Source: Campylobacter concisus
Lineage (GTDB): Bacteria; Campylobacterota; Campylobacteria; Campylobacterales; Campylobacteraceae
Length of the DNA stretch: 64,000 nucleotides
Assembly: GCF_902460845.1 (NCBI RefSeq)
Contig: NZ_CABPVS010000004.1
Coordinates: 110,193 to 174,192 of the forward strand
Direction of reading: 5' to 3'
Shown: piece by piece, positions 8,785-17,751 of the stretch
How positions within the stretch are numbered: position 1 is the stretch's first letter
Layout of the letters: each line of letters begins with the position of its first letter
The notes under the pieces: generated by a model
Told to the model about the DNA's origin: nothing
The model's input: only the letters and a program-made list of their open reading frames with translations
Databases searched by the model: none
Program-made: the position numbers and the translations under genes

Positions 8785-9154
8785 TTAAATTTCATACTCG
8801 TGGCACTCATCACAGTATAAAGTTGGATCATTTGTGAACTGAGTTGTGAGGATTTGCTTTTAGAGTATCCATAAATTTTAGTCCATCAGCTAAGAGCTTT
8901 TTACTCTTATGACAGGATAAGAAGCCATTATCACCGATCTCTTTAAATTTGCTAGGATTATCGCCTTGATTTTGATGGTAATTAATTGCAATCAAAGCTT
9001 AAATGTTCGTGATGAGGCTTTAGATTATGCCTAGCTCTTAGCTAGTCAGAAACTACTATTTTTGTAATATTTAGATCGCTCTTTGGTATGTCAGTACCAA
9101 TCTATTAAGATAAATTAATATAAAAAGTGTGCCAGTGACTACCAATGCATTATT
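8785..9154 (-). pseudogene. Decayed cytochrome c3-type protein (fccB-like)
   Basis: On the minus strand the pieces rebuild a small exported tetrahaem cytochrome. They are a membrane/signal segment (NALVVTGTLFILIYLNRLVL, from 9154), a frameshift, IPKSDLNITKIVVSD then a stop, HNLKPHHEHLSFDCN and a further shift into YHQNQGDNPSKFKEIGDNG (a CNNCH site now broken). After those come FLSCH (8923-8909, first Cys now Phe), KSKKLLADGLKFMDTLKANP, a shift, then NDPTLYCDECHEYEI with CDECH intact at 8814-8800. It ends at 8785, two bases before the NapC-like remnant. This order matches fccB-fccC of Wolinella, where a c3-type and an NrfH-type protein serve a periplasmic flavoprotein. No flavoprotein gene is in this window. 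Confidence 0.66.
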
Positions 9155-9231
9155 CTAAAAGAATTTATAAATGAATAGTCGGACTTTATAATTAGAGAAA
9201 TTTTTGCACTTTATGATAAGAGAGAAGGACT

Positions 9232-9840
9232 TTAAATTTCTTCTTTGATTTTTTTGTAAAGTTCTAAAATCTCATCTTTTTTAATAATAAAACTATTTTT
9301 ATTTGCTATTAGATAAGCTGAGCTTTGCATGATAACACCAGCGATCTTTAGCCCATTTTGTTTCATGGTTGAGCCAGTCTCGACTACATCAACTATCGCA
9401 TCGCTTAAGCCAACTAATGGTGCAAGTTCGATCGAGCCATAAAGCTTGATGATCTTTACAGCTATGGCTTGTTTCGTAAAATAATTTCTTGTTATATTTG
9501 GCATTTTTGTGGCTATTTTTAGCTCTGGCTGGTTTAGGTCTAGTTCAGAGTCGTTTTTTATGCCAACGCAAACTTTGCATTGGCCGATTTTTAAATCCAG
9601 TAGTCTTACAACGTTTGGCTTATGCTCTTCAAGTACGTCAAGCCCCACTACACCAATATCAGCTGCACCTTCAGTGACATAAGTTGGGATATCTTGGTTG
9701 CGAACCATTAAAAATCTAAAATTTCCTTCTTCAAGGATTAATTTTCTATCTTCAAATAAAAAACTTGAACCAAAAATTTTTCTAAAAATTTCTAGTGTTG
9801 CCTCGGCTATTCTTCCCTTTGGTAGTGCTACTGTTATCAT
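9232..9840 (-). CDS. hisG: ATP phosphoribosyltransferase, short form
   Basis: HisG starts histidine synthesis by joining ATP and PRPP. At 202 residues this is the short form, which lacks the C-terminal regulatory domain and normally needs HisZ for activity and feedback control. Motifs seen are MITVALPKGRIAE at the start, GAADIGVVGLDVLEE, and the PRPP loop IVDVVETGSTMKQNGL. The ATG overlaps the stop of coaX (ATGA). No hisZ or other his gene is in the window. As I recall, C. jejuni has the long form of about 299 residues, so the difference is notable. Confidence 0.94.
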   Translation of the reverse strand: MITVALPKGRIAEATLEIFRKIFGSSFLFEDRKLILEEGNFRFLMVRNQDIPTYVTEGAADIGVVGLDVLEEHKPNVVRLLDLKIGQCKVCVGIKNDSELDLNQPELKIATKMPNITRNYFTKQAIAVKIIKLYGSIELAPLVGLSDAIVDVVETGSTMKQNGLKIAGVIMQSSAYLIANKNSFIIKKDEILELYKKIKEEI

Positions 9841-10466
9841 ATTATCATATCTTTCTTTTCAGTTATTAGCTTTTGCATGGCACGAAAAACTAGCATCTTG
9901 TCGCAAATAGCATTTTTAAAAAATTTTGACAAAAAATCGCCATCTCCACCAGTAAAATAGACTTTTTTATCACCGGCTAGCTTATCTAGTAGAGTTATTA
10001 TCGGTTTAATAATGCCATAACTCACGGCATCAGCTGTTTTTTGTGGTAGTGCATCTATGTCAATTTGTGAATTTATAGTAATATCAAGTCGTGGCGAGAT
10101 ACTTTTGTAGGCGTTTAGCATACTTGAAATGCCTGGCAAGATATATCCTCCAAGATGGATAGAATTTGCCATAATGTCAACTGTTATGGCGCTTCCAGCA
10201 TCAACGACTACGCCATTATTTATAGAGTAACATGCTGCGATTCTATCTACTCCTAGACCCTGATATATCGTATCAATAGTAAAAAATGGTTCTAGATCCA
10301 CAAACATCTTATTATCTTTTAAAATATTTAAAATTTCATCATTTACGGATATAAAATATACTTTTTTTTCTGGCTTATAGCTTTTAAACTCAGAAATTTT
10401 CATACGTGAGATTTTGCCATCTTCTAAAAATGTAGCGTTAGTATTGCCTATATTACACAAAATCAT
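9837..10466 (-). CDS. coaX: Type III pantothenate kinase
   Basis: CoaX phosphorylates pantothenate, the first step of coenzyme A synthesis; the type III enzyme resists feedback by CoA. The 209-residue protein shows the ASKHA fold signatures: CNIGNTNATF (phosphate 1), GLGVDRIAACYS, VVVDAGSAITVDIM (phosphate 2) and GGYILPGISSM, then FTGGDGDFLS near the C-terminus. It is slightly short, as in related Campylobacter. It overlaps the upstream hypothetical gene by 14 bases and hisG by 4, so it belongs to a tight minus-strand operon. Confidence 0.92.
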   Translation of the reverse strand: MILCNIGNTNATFLEDGKISRMKISEFKSYKPEKKVYFISVNDEILNILKDNKMFVDLEPFFTIDTIYQGLGVDRIAACYSINNGVVVDAGSAITVDIMANSIHLGGYILPGISSMLNAYKSISPRLDITINSQIDIDALPQKTADAVSYGIIKPIITLLDKLAGDKKVYFTGGDGDFLSKFFKNAICDKMLVFRAMQKLITEKKDMII

Positions 10467-10785
10467 AACATCGCCAATTATTATCTTGTAGTTCTTTTAA
10501 GGCTTTAGAACAAATTTCTGAGTTATAAAATATAGTTTTTTTTCTTAGGCTTGTTTGGAATTTCATCTCTATTTTTTTAGAAATTTCTTCAAGCTCCAAA
10601 GCCTCTTTGCGTAGTAATCTACTTTTTGCTGTTCTTAAAAAGACAAGATTGTAAAAGCTCTTATTGTCCACTCCCCAAAAGATATCAAGCGTCTTTTTTG
10701 TGCTAAATTCACTTGTATTAAGTGCTTTGATATCTCTTAAAAGGATTTTTTTGGCTTCAAAAAGCTCCCAAATTTTTTGGTTCAT
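10453..10785 (-). CDS. Conserved hypothetical protein between coaX and a lipoprotein gene
   Basis: A 110-residue soluble, basic protein with no signal peptide. It is mainly helical by eye, with LRDIKALNTSEF, FLRTAKSRLLRKEALELEEISKKIEMKF and a Trp-rich end (ELQDNNWRCYDF). Its ATG overlaps the stop of the lipoprotein gene (ATGA) and its 3' end overlaps coaX by 14 bases, so it is certainly read as a gene in the operon. C. jejuni has a small gene at the same place as I recall. I recognise no domain and give no function. Confidence 0.75.
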   Translation of the reverse strand: MNQKIWELFEAKKILLRDIKALNTSEFSTKKTLDIFWGVDNKSFYNLVFLRTAKSRLLRKEALELEEISKKIEMKFQTSLRKKTIFYNSEICSKALKELQDNNWRCYDFV

Positions 10786-11789
10786 TGCCCTAAATTAACA
10801 AGTTCATTATCATAATAAAAGGCACCATTGCCCATAAAGCTTTTATCTTTTATCTCATCGCTAAATTCATAAATTTCAGCTCCACTGAGGTCTAAATTTG
10901 TTTTTATAACGTAGCCTGTTTTTTCGATTACGTAGAGCTTATTATTGATAATAGTGGCTGCTGAGAAGATGGCAAATTTGAAATTTACTTTATTTTGCTC
11001 TTTTAGCATAAGATTTGTTCTTACGATCGTACCATCTTTTTTAAAGATATAAATTTCATCGTTATTAACTAGTGCATCTTTGATCTCACCGTCATAATAA
11101 ACCGTTTGACTTGGGTTAATGACGATTAGTTTTTTTGCTGTTGCTGCTATTAAGTTATCACCCTCAACGCCTAAGAATATGATGTTATTAAAGAAATTTT
11201 CAGAACTTACGACCATGTCACGTAAAATTCTACCAGTCTCTTTTTGTACTATATAAATTTTGCCATCTAATGCCGGATAAACGATAAGCGAGCTCATAAA
11301 AAATGGTGCTACGACCCTTGAATCAACTGCTGCTATATTAGACGAGCTATATTCCATTATTGTTGTTGCGGTATTTATGTCTATTAGATAGATGTGGTTT
11401 GTCGCGCTGATAGCTGCTAATAGGTTTTGATCAAGAGAAGCAGCAACAATTGCTGTTGGAAATTTATTGCTATAAATGCTGCGTCCATTAGGATCTGTCA
11501 CATTTAGATCGCCATTTATACTAGCTGAGATGATAAAGCCGTTGTTTTCATTTAAGAAATTAAAATTTTCAGGCAACTTAATGTTTGTATTTAGGCCGTT
11601 TTTGGTGATAATATTGCCGTTATCAAGAGTGGCACCATTTGCATTTGCTGATTTGATATAAGATGGCATATCTTTTGACAAAGAAATTTTGCCAGAGGTT
11701 TGAGCTGGCTCGAAATATTGTCTTTTTGTGCCACATCCGCTTAAAACTAAAGCCAAGGCAAAAGCCAAGAAAAGAGTAATTTTTTTCAT
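10782..11789 (-). CDS. BamB-like beta-propeller lipoprotein
   Basis: A 335-residue lipoprotein: signal peptide MKKITLFLAFALALVLSGC with lipobox LSGC, lipidated at Cys19. The mature part consists of repeated short beta blades of PQQ-propeller type (GDLNVTDPNGRSIYSN, NHIYLIDINTATTIME, GKIYIVQKETGRILRDMV, KLIVINPSQTVYYDG, DEIYIFKKDGTIVR, NKLYVIEKTGYVIKTN). This is the pattern of BamB, which helps fold outer-membrane proteins. The gene upstream encodes a YfgM-like protein, the partner found next to bamB in many proteobacteria, which supports the idea. Sequence is far from E. coli BamB, so the call stays tentative. Confidence 0.75.
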   Translation of the reverse strand: MKKITLFLAFALALVLSGCGTKRQYFEPAQTSGKISLSKDMPSYIKSANANGATLDNGNIITKNGLNTNIKLPENFNFLNENNGFIISASINGDLNVTDPNGRSIYSNKFPTAIVAASLDQNLLAAISATNHIYLIDINTATTIMEYSSSNIAAVDSRVVAPFFMSSLIVYPALDGKIYIVQKETGRILRDMVVSSENFFNNIIFLGVEGDNLIAATAKKLIVINPSQTVYYDGEIKDALVNNDEIYIFKKDGTIVRTNLMLKEQNKVNFKFAIFSAATIINNKLYVIEKTGYVIKTNLDLSGAEIYEFSDEIKDKSFMGNGAFYYDNELVNLGQ

Positions 11790-12352
11790 TATTTTATTCC
11801 CTGATAGTGTTTTAAATTTTTAACTAAAGTTTGAAGTTGAGAGTCGAGTGAAATTTTATCAAACTCATCATCTGCTTCTTTGATTTTGTTTTGTTTTAAA
11901 AGCTCAAAACCTTTTAAAAGTGTGCTATATTCGCTTAAAATTTGAGTGTTTGCATTACCATTTTGTGAAAGAATGATATCTTTTACTATAGGATTTACTT
12001 TTAAATTTGCAAGCTCGCTAATGCCATTTGTCTCATTTTTATCAAGCTTTTGCTGAAGTGAAAAAAGTGCATATAAATTTGGTTCTTTTTCTTTTAAAAT
12101 GCTTAAGGCGTTTGCATCGTTCGGATTTAAAATGAGCTTTGAGTAAGCCAAATTCGCATCTTCAATTCTATTATCATTTATTATTTTGTTCGAATAAAAT
12201 CCAATAATTGCAATGACGGCAACAATAATGGCAATTATCATAAATTTTTTATACTTTCTAAAGAAACGCTCACCTTTGATCATGCTTTCTAAAAACTGTT
12301 CTTGAGCACCAATCTCTTGTTTTATCTGTGTTAGATCTTCTTTTATAGCCAA
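11789..12352 (-). CDS. YfgM-like single-pass membrane protein
   Basis: A 187-residue protein with a charged cytoplasmic N-terminus (about 35 residues), one membrane helix at roughly residues 37-53 (FMIIAIIVAVIAIIGFY), and a helical periplasmic part with TPR-like pairs (AYSKLILNPNDANALSIL, LLKGFELLKQNKIKEADDEF). That topology matches YfgM, a partner of the SecYEG translocon and periplasmic chaperones. It is the first gene of the minus-strand operon and overlaps the lipoprotein gene by one base. Family membership is by topology and neighbourhood, not by clear sequence identity. Confidence 0.72.
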   Translation of the reverse strand: MAIKEDLTQIKQEIGAQEQFLESMIKGERFFRKYKKFMIIAIIVAVIAIIGFYSNKIINDNRIEDANLAYSKLILNPNDANALSILKEKEPNLYALFSLQQKLDKNETNGISELANLKVNPIVKDIILSQNGNANTQILSEYSTLLKGFELLKQNKIKEADDEFDKISLDSQLQTLVKNLKHYQGIK

Positions 12353-12389
12353 CGCTTTTCCTTTATTTTTAAAAAATTTTAATTCGCAG

Positions 12390-12395
12390 ATTTTA
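12390..12395 (-). promoter_or_regulatory. Probable promoter of the YfgM-like/BamB-like/coaX/hisG operon
   Basis: On the minus strand a TAAAAT box lies about 38 bases before the ATG at 12352. It is preceded by the A/T periodic sequence usual for Campylobacter sigma-70 promoters, and faces away from the gatC promoter at 12441. A ribosome site AAAGGAAAAG follows. Confidence 0.4.
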
Positions 12396-12440
12396 ACATA
12401 ATTAAATTAAAACTATCCCAAAATTAAAGCTTGAATGTGA

Positions 12441-12446
12441 TATAAT
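12441..12446 (+). promoter_or_regulatory. gatC operon promoter (-10 TATAAT)
   Basis: A consensus TATAAT at 12441-12446, preceded by TGTGA in an extended -10 arrangement, sits 34 bases before the gatC start. It is the only clear promoter before the long plus-strand series that reaches aroE. Confidence 0.7.
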
Positions 12447-12479
12447 GGCTCAAAATTAATTAATAAGGTTACTTATATA

Positions 12480-12767
12480 ATGCAAATAGATGATACTCTT
12501 TTAAATAAATTAGAAAAACTTTCTGCCTTACAAATCAGTGATGAAAAAAGAGAAGAAGTAAAAAAACAACTAAGCGAGATTGTATCTTTTGTTGATATTT
12601 TAAACGAACTTGATCTAAGTAGCGATGAAGCTGTAGTTAGCTCTATAAAAGGTGGCACACCTTTAAGAGAAGATGAGCCAAGACCAAGTGATGTGATTGA
12701 TACGATCTTAAAATACGCTCCTTCACGTGAAGGGCATTTTTTTGCTGTACCAAAAATAATAGAATAA
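12480..12767 (+). CDS. gatC: Asp/Glu-tRNA(Asn/Gln) amidotransferase subunit C
   Basis: GatC is the small scaffold subunit of GatCAB, which converts mischarged Glu-tRNA(Gln) and Asp-tRNA(Asn) to the correct amidated forms; Campylobacter depends on this route. The 95-residue sequence has the family pattern: LLNKLEKLSALQISDEKREEVKKQL, then LNELDLS, then the C-terminal LREDEPRPSDVIDTILKYAPSREGHFFAVPKIIE. gatA and gatB are not adjacent. It heads the operon leading to pilT, cvpA, fur and lysS. Confidence 0.94.
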   Translation: MQIDDTLLNKLEKLSALQISDEKREEVKKQLSEIVSFVDILNELDLSSDEAVVSSIKGGTPLREDEPRPSDVIDTILKYAPSREGHFFAVPKIIE

Positions 12768-12777
12768 TGGTAAAAAT

Positions 12778-13917
12778 ATGGATCTAATCGAACAGCTTCA
12801 GGCGAAGAATTTAAGTGTAAAAATACCAGAAGATAATAACCTTAATAATCCTACTGGTGATATAAAAACACTTTTAAAAACTGTTGTAAGTGATAAGGCA
12901 AGCGATCTTCACCTTGTTTCAAGATCTGAGCCGCAAATAAGAGTAGACGGTGCTTTAAAGCCCATTGATTTTGGTGTATTAAGTGGCAAGGATATAGAGA
13001 ATTTATGTTTTGCTTTGATTACTGATGAACAAAAAAGTGAACTTGAGAATAATAAAGAGCTTGACTTTGCGATCGAGCTTCCAGATATTGGTCGCTTTCG
13101 TGGTAACTATTACTATACCATGAATGGTGATTTAGCTGCTGCTTTTCGTATAATCCCAATCAATATCCCATCTCTTGATGAGTTAAATGCCCCACAAATT
13201 TTTAAACACATTATTAAGCGTAAAAAAGGTCTTATTTTGGTTACTGGACCGACAGGAAGTGGTAAATCAACAACTCTTGCAGCCATGCTTAATGAGATAA
13301 ATTTGAATTATAGAAAACATATTATTACAATTGAGGATCCAGTCGAGTTTGTGCATAATAATAAAAAAGCTCTATTTTCTCATAGAAATATCGGTACTGA
13401 CGCAACTTCTTACTCAAGGGCTCTAAAATCTGCGGTTCGTGAAGATCCAGATATCATACTTGTGGGCGAGATGAGAGATAGAGAAACGATTTCAACGGCT
13501 ATTACGGCGGCTGAGACTGGACACTTAGTCTTTGGTACGCTTCACACAAATTCAGCCATTCAAACTATAAATAGGATCGTTGATAGTTTCGATGGAAGCG
13601 AGCAATTACAAGTAAGAAATATGCTTAGTGTTTCGCTAACTGCTGTCGTTTCACAAAGTCTAATCCCAAAGATAGGCGGTGGAAGGTGCGCGGTGCATGA
13701 AATTTTAATAAACAATATGGCTATCTCAAACTTGATACGTGAAAACAAAATACATCAAATTTACTCTCAGATGCAGCTAAATCAACAACAAACTGGCATG
13801 AGTACACAAACTCAGGCTTTGATGAAAGTACTAAAAGAGGGTAAGATTACAAAAGAAAATGCGCTAGCTTATTCAACTAGTCAGCAAGAACTTCAAAATT
13901 TAATAGGAACTATATAA
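12778..13917 (+). CDS. pilT: PilT-type twitching/retraction ATPase
   Basis: A 379-residue hexameric secretion ATPase of the PilT/GspE family. Seen are an N-terminal PAS-like domain (ASDLHLVSRSEPQIRVDG), Walker A GPTGSGKST (about residue 158), Asp box ITIEDPVEFVH, Walker B DPDIILVGEMRDRET and the His box TGHLVFGTLHTNSA. The AIRNLIRE motif of classical PilT is present as AISNLIRENK. PilT powers type IV pilus retraction. No pilin, PilB or PilQ gene is nearby, and it lies in a translation/iron operon, so its substrate is unclear. It ends one base into the next gene. Confidence 0.9.
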   Translation: MDLIEQLQAKNLSVKIPEDNNLNNPTGDIKTLLKTVVSDKASDLHLVSRSEPQIRVDGALKPIDFGVLSGKDIENLCFALITDEQKSELENNKELDFAIELPDIGRFRGNYYYTMNGDLAAAFRIIPINIPSLDELNAPQIFKHIIKRKKGLILVTGPTGSGKSTTLAAMLNEINLNYRKHIITIEDPVEFVHNNKKALFSHRNIGTDATSYSRALKSAVREDPDIILVGEMRDRETISTAITAAETGHLVFGTLHTNSAIQTINRIVDSFDGSEQLQVRNMLSVSLTAVVSQSLIPKIGGGRCAVHEILINNMAISNLIRENKIHQIYSQMQLNQQQTGMSTQTQALMKVLKEGKITKENALAYSTSQQELQNLIGTI

Positions 13918-14528
13918 TGGATTTAGTAACGTGGTTTGATATTATTATTATTGCTCTTGTCTTGATGCTTGGCATAAAAGGCATATTAAATGGACTTATC
14001 AAAGAAGCTTTCGGACTTATCGGACTTATCGGCGGCTTAATTATAGCTAGTAGATTTTCAGATCTATCTGGTGAGTTTATAACTAAAAATATATATAAAT
14101 TTGAAAATCCTTCATTTTTACAGTTTGTTGCATTTATCTCTCTTTGGTTAGTTTTTTGGATAGTTTGCTTGCTAGTTGGTAAATTTTTATCAAAAATAGT
14201 TTCAGTAAGCGGACTTGGTTTTTTGGATAGACTTGGTGGATTTGTTATGGGAAGTGGAAAAATTTTCTTAACATTTTCGGCAGTAGTTGCTGTAATATCT
14301 GGTACTTCGCTAAATAATATAATTGCACCTTATTTCGCGAATAGTAAAGTCTATCCGGTTTTGATAGAAACTGGCAAATGGATAACAAATCTTGATGTGA
14401 AAAATATCAAAAGTGAGTTAGATGAGATAGTGGCAAGACCAATGGATACAAATAAAACTGACGCATTTATCTCAACGGATGCAAATGCTAGTGTAAATAC
14501 TGACTCTAATATCACAAAAGGGGAATAA
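13917..14528 (+). CDS. CvpA family membrane protein
   Basis: A 203-residue inner-membrane protein with four predicted helices in the CvpA arrangement: residues 7-24, 27-45, 64-86 and 104-126. The glycine-rich loop [20 protein letters not shown] and [14 protein letters not shown] are family marks. The C-terminal ~60 residues are soluble and Asn/Asp/Thr-rich. CvpA is needed for colicin V production in E. coli and has been tied to envelope stress; its true task is unsettled. The start overlaps the pilT stop and fur follows after one base. Confidence 0.88.
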   Translation: MDLVTWFDIIIIALVLMLGIKGILNGLIKEAFGLIGLIGGLIIASRFSDLSGEFITKNIYKFENPSFLQFVAFISLWLVFWIVCLLVGKFLSKIVSVSGLGFLDRLGGFVMGSGKIFLTFSAVVAVISGTSLNNIIAPYFANSKVYPVLIETGKWITNLDVKNIKSELDEIVARPMDTNKTDAFISTDANASVNTDSNITKGE

Positions 14529-14529
14529 G

Positions 14530-14997
14530 ATGATAGAAAATTTAGAATATGATGCGTTGCTTGAGAAATTCAAAAGAGTGCTTCGCGACAATGGTTTAAA
14601 ATACACGAAACAGCGTGAAATTTTACTAAAAACGCTATACAACAATGGTGAACACTTTACTCCAGAAAAACTTTATCTTTTTATAAAAGAAACGCACCCT
14701 GAGCTAAATATTGGTATCGCAACTGTTTATAGAACACTAAATCTACTTGAAGAATCAGAGATGGTGACATCAATCAGCTTTGGTTCACAAGGCAAAAAAT
14801 TTGAGCTTGCCACAAAGCCACATCACGACCATATGATATGCAGAAAGTGCGGCCTTATCATAGAATTTGAAGATCCAATGATAGAAAAAAGACAAATCAG
14901 TATCGCAAAAGATCATGGTTTTAAACTAACTGGTCACATGATGCAGCTTTATGGAATTTGTGAAAAATGCTCAAAAAATAATATAAAGGGAAAGTAA
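14530..14997 (+). CDS. fur: Ferric uptake regulator
   Basis: Fur is the Fe2+-dependent repressor of iron uptake. The 155-residue protein carries the winged-helix DNA-binding domain ([46 protein letters not shown]). The metal-binding domain has [21 protein letters not shown] and the C-terminal CEKC pair; CRKC plus CEKC is the structural zinc site. The acidic and His residues of the regulatory site are in place. It lies between cvpA and lysS with 1-base gaps, without a private promoter that I can see. The neighbouring order fur-lysS-glyA is typical of Campylobacter. Confidence 0.96.
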   Translation: MIENLEYDALLEKFKRVLRDNGLKYTKQREILLKTLYNNGEHFTPEKLYLFIKETHPELNIGIATVYRTLNLLEESEMVTSISFGSQGKKFELATKPHHDHMICRKCGLIIEFEDPMIEKRQISIAKDHGFKLTGHMMQLYGICEKCSKNNIKGK

Positions 14998-14998
14998 G

Positions 14999-16510
14999 GT
15001 GATATTTGACAACCAACATGAGATTCAACGACTACAAAGCATAGACGAGCTAAGAAATTTAGGCATTAATCCATATCCGCATTTTCTTAGAAGAGATATG
15101 AATATCTCTAAATTTAGACTAAAATTTAACTACATTAATGATACAGAAGAGAAAAAGGCCGAAGGTCAGCTAGTGGGTCTTGCAGGTAGAATAAAACTAA
15201 TTCGTGATGCTGGAAAAGCGGTCTTTGCAAATATCGAAGATGAAGATGGAAATTTACAAATTTACTTTAGTAATAAAACGCTTGATCCAGAGTGGTTTAA
15301 AATCGTTAAAAAATACGTAGAGATAGGCGATATCGTCTATGTCAGAGGTTATGCATTTATAACAAGAACTGGCGAATTTTCTATGCATGTAAGCGAGCTT
15401 AGCCTTGCTTCAAAGTCGATAAGCCCACTTCCTGAGAAGTATCATGGTTTAGTTGATGTTGAGACAAGATATCGCCAAAGATATCTTGATATGATAATGA
15501 ACCCTGAAGTTAGGGCAGATTTTAAAAGACGCTCAGTGATTATTAGTACGATTAGAAGATTTTTTGAAGAAAAAGGCTTTTTAGAAGTTGAAACACCAAT
15601 GCTACACCCAATAGCAGGTGGTGCAAACGCCAAGCCATTTATCACTTTTCATAATGCTCTTGGAGTCGAGAGATATCTAAGGATCGCACCTGAGCTATAC
15701 CTCAAACGCCTTATAGTAGGTGGCTTTGAGGCTGTTTATGAGATGAATAGAAATTTTAGAAACGAAGGAATGGATCTTACTCACAACCCTGAGTTTACAA
15801 GTATAGAGTTTTACTGGGCATACCACAACTACCACGATTTAATGGGTATCACAGAGGATCTTTTTAATGTCATTTTGGACAAGCTGGATATGGAAAAAGT
15901 TATAAATTTTGACGGCATGGAGATTGATTTTAGTAAGCCATTTAAGCGAATAAGCTACAAAAAAGCTCTCGTTGAGATCGGCGGACTAGATGATAATATC
16001 ATAAACGATAAAGATAAAATTTTAGCAAAACTAAGAGCTGATGGCCTTGAAGCAAATGAGAAGCTTGATCTTGGTCACTTGCAGGCTGAGTTATTTGATA
16101 ACTACGTAGAGAGTAAGCTTATACACCCAACATTTGTTATTGATTATCCGATTTCGATCAGCCCACTTTCAAGAAGAAGTGACGCGAACCCTGATGTGGC
16201 TGAGAGATTTGAGCTATTTATCGCTGGTCGCGAGCTAGCAAATGGCTTTAACGAGCTAAACGATCCAATCGATCAATACAACCGCTTTAAAGCGCAAATC
16301 GATGCTAAAAATGCAGGCGATGACGAGGCGCATGAGATGGATGAGGACTATGTAAAAGCCCTAGGATACGGCATGCCACCAGTTGCAGGTGAGGGTATAG
16401 GCATCGATAGGCTTGTTATGCTTTTAACGGATAAAAAATCAATTCGCGACGTTGTGCTCTTCCCAGCGATGAGGCCACTTAAAAATGAGATAAAGGAGAA
16501 TGAAAAATGA
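14999..16510 (+). CDS. lysS: Lysyl-tRNA synthetase, class II
   Basis: LysS charges tRNA(Lys). At 503 residues it is of normal length. The N-terminal OB-fold anticodon domain ([29 protein letters not shown]) is followed by class II motif 1 ([18 protein letters not shown]), motif 2 ([20 protein letters not shown]) and motif 3 ([20 protein letters not shown]). The start is GTG at 14999, one base after the fur stop, and gives the expected N-terminus. The end overlaps glyA by four bases (ATGA). Confidence 0.97.
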   Translation: MIFDNQHEIQRLQSIDELRNLGINPYPHFLRRDMNISKFRLKFNYINDTEEKKAEGQLVGLAGRIKLIRDAGKAVFANIEDEDGNLQIYFSNKTLDPEWFKIVKKYVEIGDIVYVRGYAFITRTGEFSMHVSELSLASKSISPLPEKYHGLVDVETRYRQRYLDMIMNPEVRADFKRRSVIISTIRRFFEEKGFLEVETPMLHPIAGGANAKPFITFHNALGVERYLRIAPELYLKRLIVGGFEAVYEMNRNFRNEGMDLTHNPEFTSIEFYWAYHNYHDLMGITEDLFNVILDKLDMEKVINFDGMEIDFSKPFKRISYKKALVEIGGLDDNIINDKDKILAKLRADGLEANEKLDLGHLQAELFDNYVESKLIHPTFVIDYPISISPLSRRSDANPDVAERFELFIAGRELANGFNELNDPIDQYNRFKAQIDAKNAGDDEAHEMDEDYVKALGYGMPPVAGEGIGIDRLVMLLTDKKSIRDVVLFPAMRPLKNEIKENEK

Positions 16511-17751
16511 GTTTGCAAAGCTATGATAAGGACATTTACGATCTAGTAAATTTAGAGTTAAAACGCCAGTGCGACCACCTTGAGATGATCGCTAGTGAAA
16601 ATTTTACATATCCAGAAGTTATGGAAGTAATGGGCTCAATCCTAACAAACAAATATGCTGAAGGCTATCCTGGCAAGAGATATTATGGTGGCTGCGAATT
16701 TGTCGATGAGATCGAGCAAATAGCGATTGATAGATGTAAAGAGCTTTTTGGATGTGAATTTGCAAACGTTCAACCAAACTCAGGCTCTCAGGCAAATCAA
16801 GGTGTTTACGGCGCTTTACTTAATCCAGGCGATAAAATTTTAGGAATGGATCTAAGCCATGGTGGACACTTAACACACGGCGCGAAAGTCAGCAGCTCTG
16901 GCAAGATGTATGAGAGCTTTTTCTATGGCGTCGAGCTTGATGGCCGCATAAACTACGATAGAGTCATGGATATAGCAAAGATAGTAAAACCAAAAATGAT
17001 CGTTTGTGGCGCAAGTGCATACACAAGAGAGATCGAGTTTAAAAAATTTCGTGAGATAGCTGATGCTGTTGGGGCGATACTTTTTGCAGATGTTGCTCAT
17101 ATTGCTGGTCTTGTTGTTGCTGGTGAGCATCAAAGTCCTTTCCCATACTGTGATGTCGTAAGTTCAACTACGCATAAAACATTAAGAGGCCCAAGAGGCG
17201 GTATCATTATGACAAACAACGAAGAGTATGCTAAGAAGATAAATGCCTCTATTTTTCCAGGCATTCAGGGCGGACCACTAGTTCATGTCATCGCAGCAAA
17301 GGCAGTTGGCTTTAAGCACAACCTTAGCCCTGAGTGGAAAATTTATGCCAAACAAGTAAAAGCAAATGCTAAAAAATTAGGTGAAGTATTAATAAAAAGA
17401 GGCTTTGATCTAGTGAGCGGCGGTACCGATAACCACCTAATATTAATGAGCTTTTTAAATAGAGATTTTAGCGGTAAAGACGCTGATATCGCTCTTGGAA
17501 ATGCAGGCATAACAGTAAATAAAAATACGGTTCCAGGTGAGACAAGAAGTCCATTTATCACAAGTGGTATACGTGTTGGTAGTCCTGCGCTTACGGCTCG
17601 TGGCATGAAAGAAGCTGAGTTTGAACTAATAGCAAACAAAATAGCTGACGTATTAAGCGACATAAACAACACATCTTTGCAAGAGAAGACAAAAGCTGAG
17701 CTAGTTGAACTTGCTCATAAATTTATAATCTATGATAAAGCGACATTTTGA
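16507..17751 (+). CDS. glyA: Serine hydroxymethyltransferase
   Basis: GlyA interconverts serine and glycine with tetrahydrofolate, the main source of one-carbon units. The 414-residue protein is standard: [62 protein letters not shown], and the PLP-lysine motif [19 protein letters not shown] 16507 overlaps the lysS stop, and TGA 17749-17751 overlaps the following ATG, so the operon is translationally coupled. Confidence 0.98.
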   Translation: MSLQSYDKDIYDLVNLELKRQCDHLEMIASENFTYPEVMEVMGSILTNKYAEGYPGKRYYGGCEFVDEIEQIAIDRCKELFGCEFANVQPNSGSQANQGVYGALLNPGDKILGMDLSHGGHLTHGAKVSSSGKMYESFFYGVELDGRINYDRVMDIAKIVKPKMIVCGASAYTREIEFKKFREIADAVGAILFADVAHIAGLVVAGEHQSPFPYCDVVSSTTHKTLRGPRGGIIMTNNEEYAKKINASIFPGIQGGPLVHVIAAKAVGFKHNLSPEWKIYAKQVKANAKKLGEVLIKRGFDLVSGGTDNHLILMSFLNRDFSGKDADIALGNAGITVNKNTVPGETRSPFITSGIRVGSPALTARGMKEAEFELIANKIADVLSDINNTSLQEKTKAELVELAHKFIIYDKATF

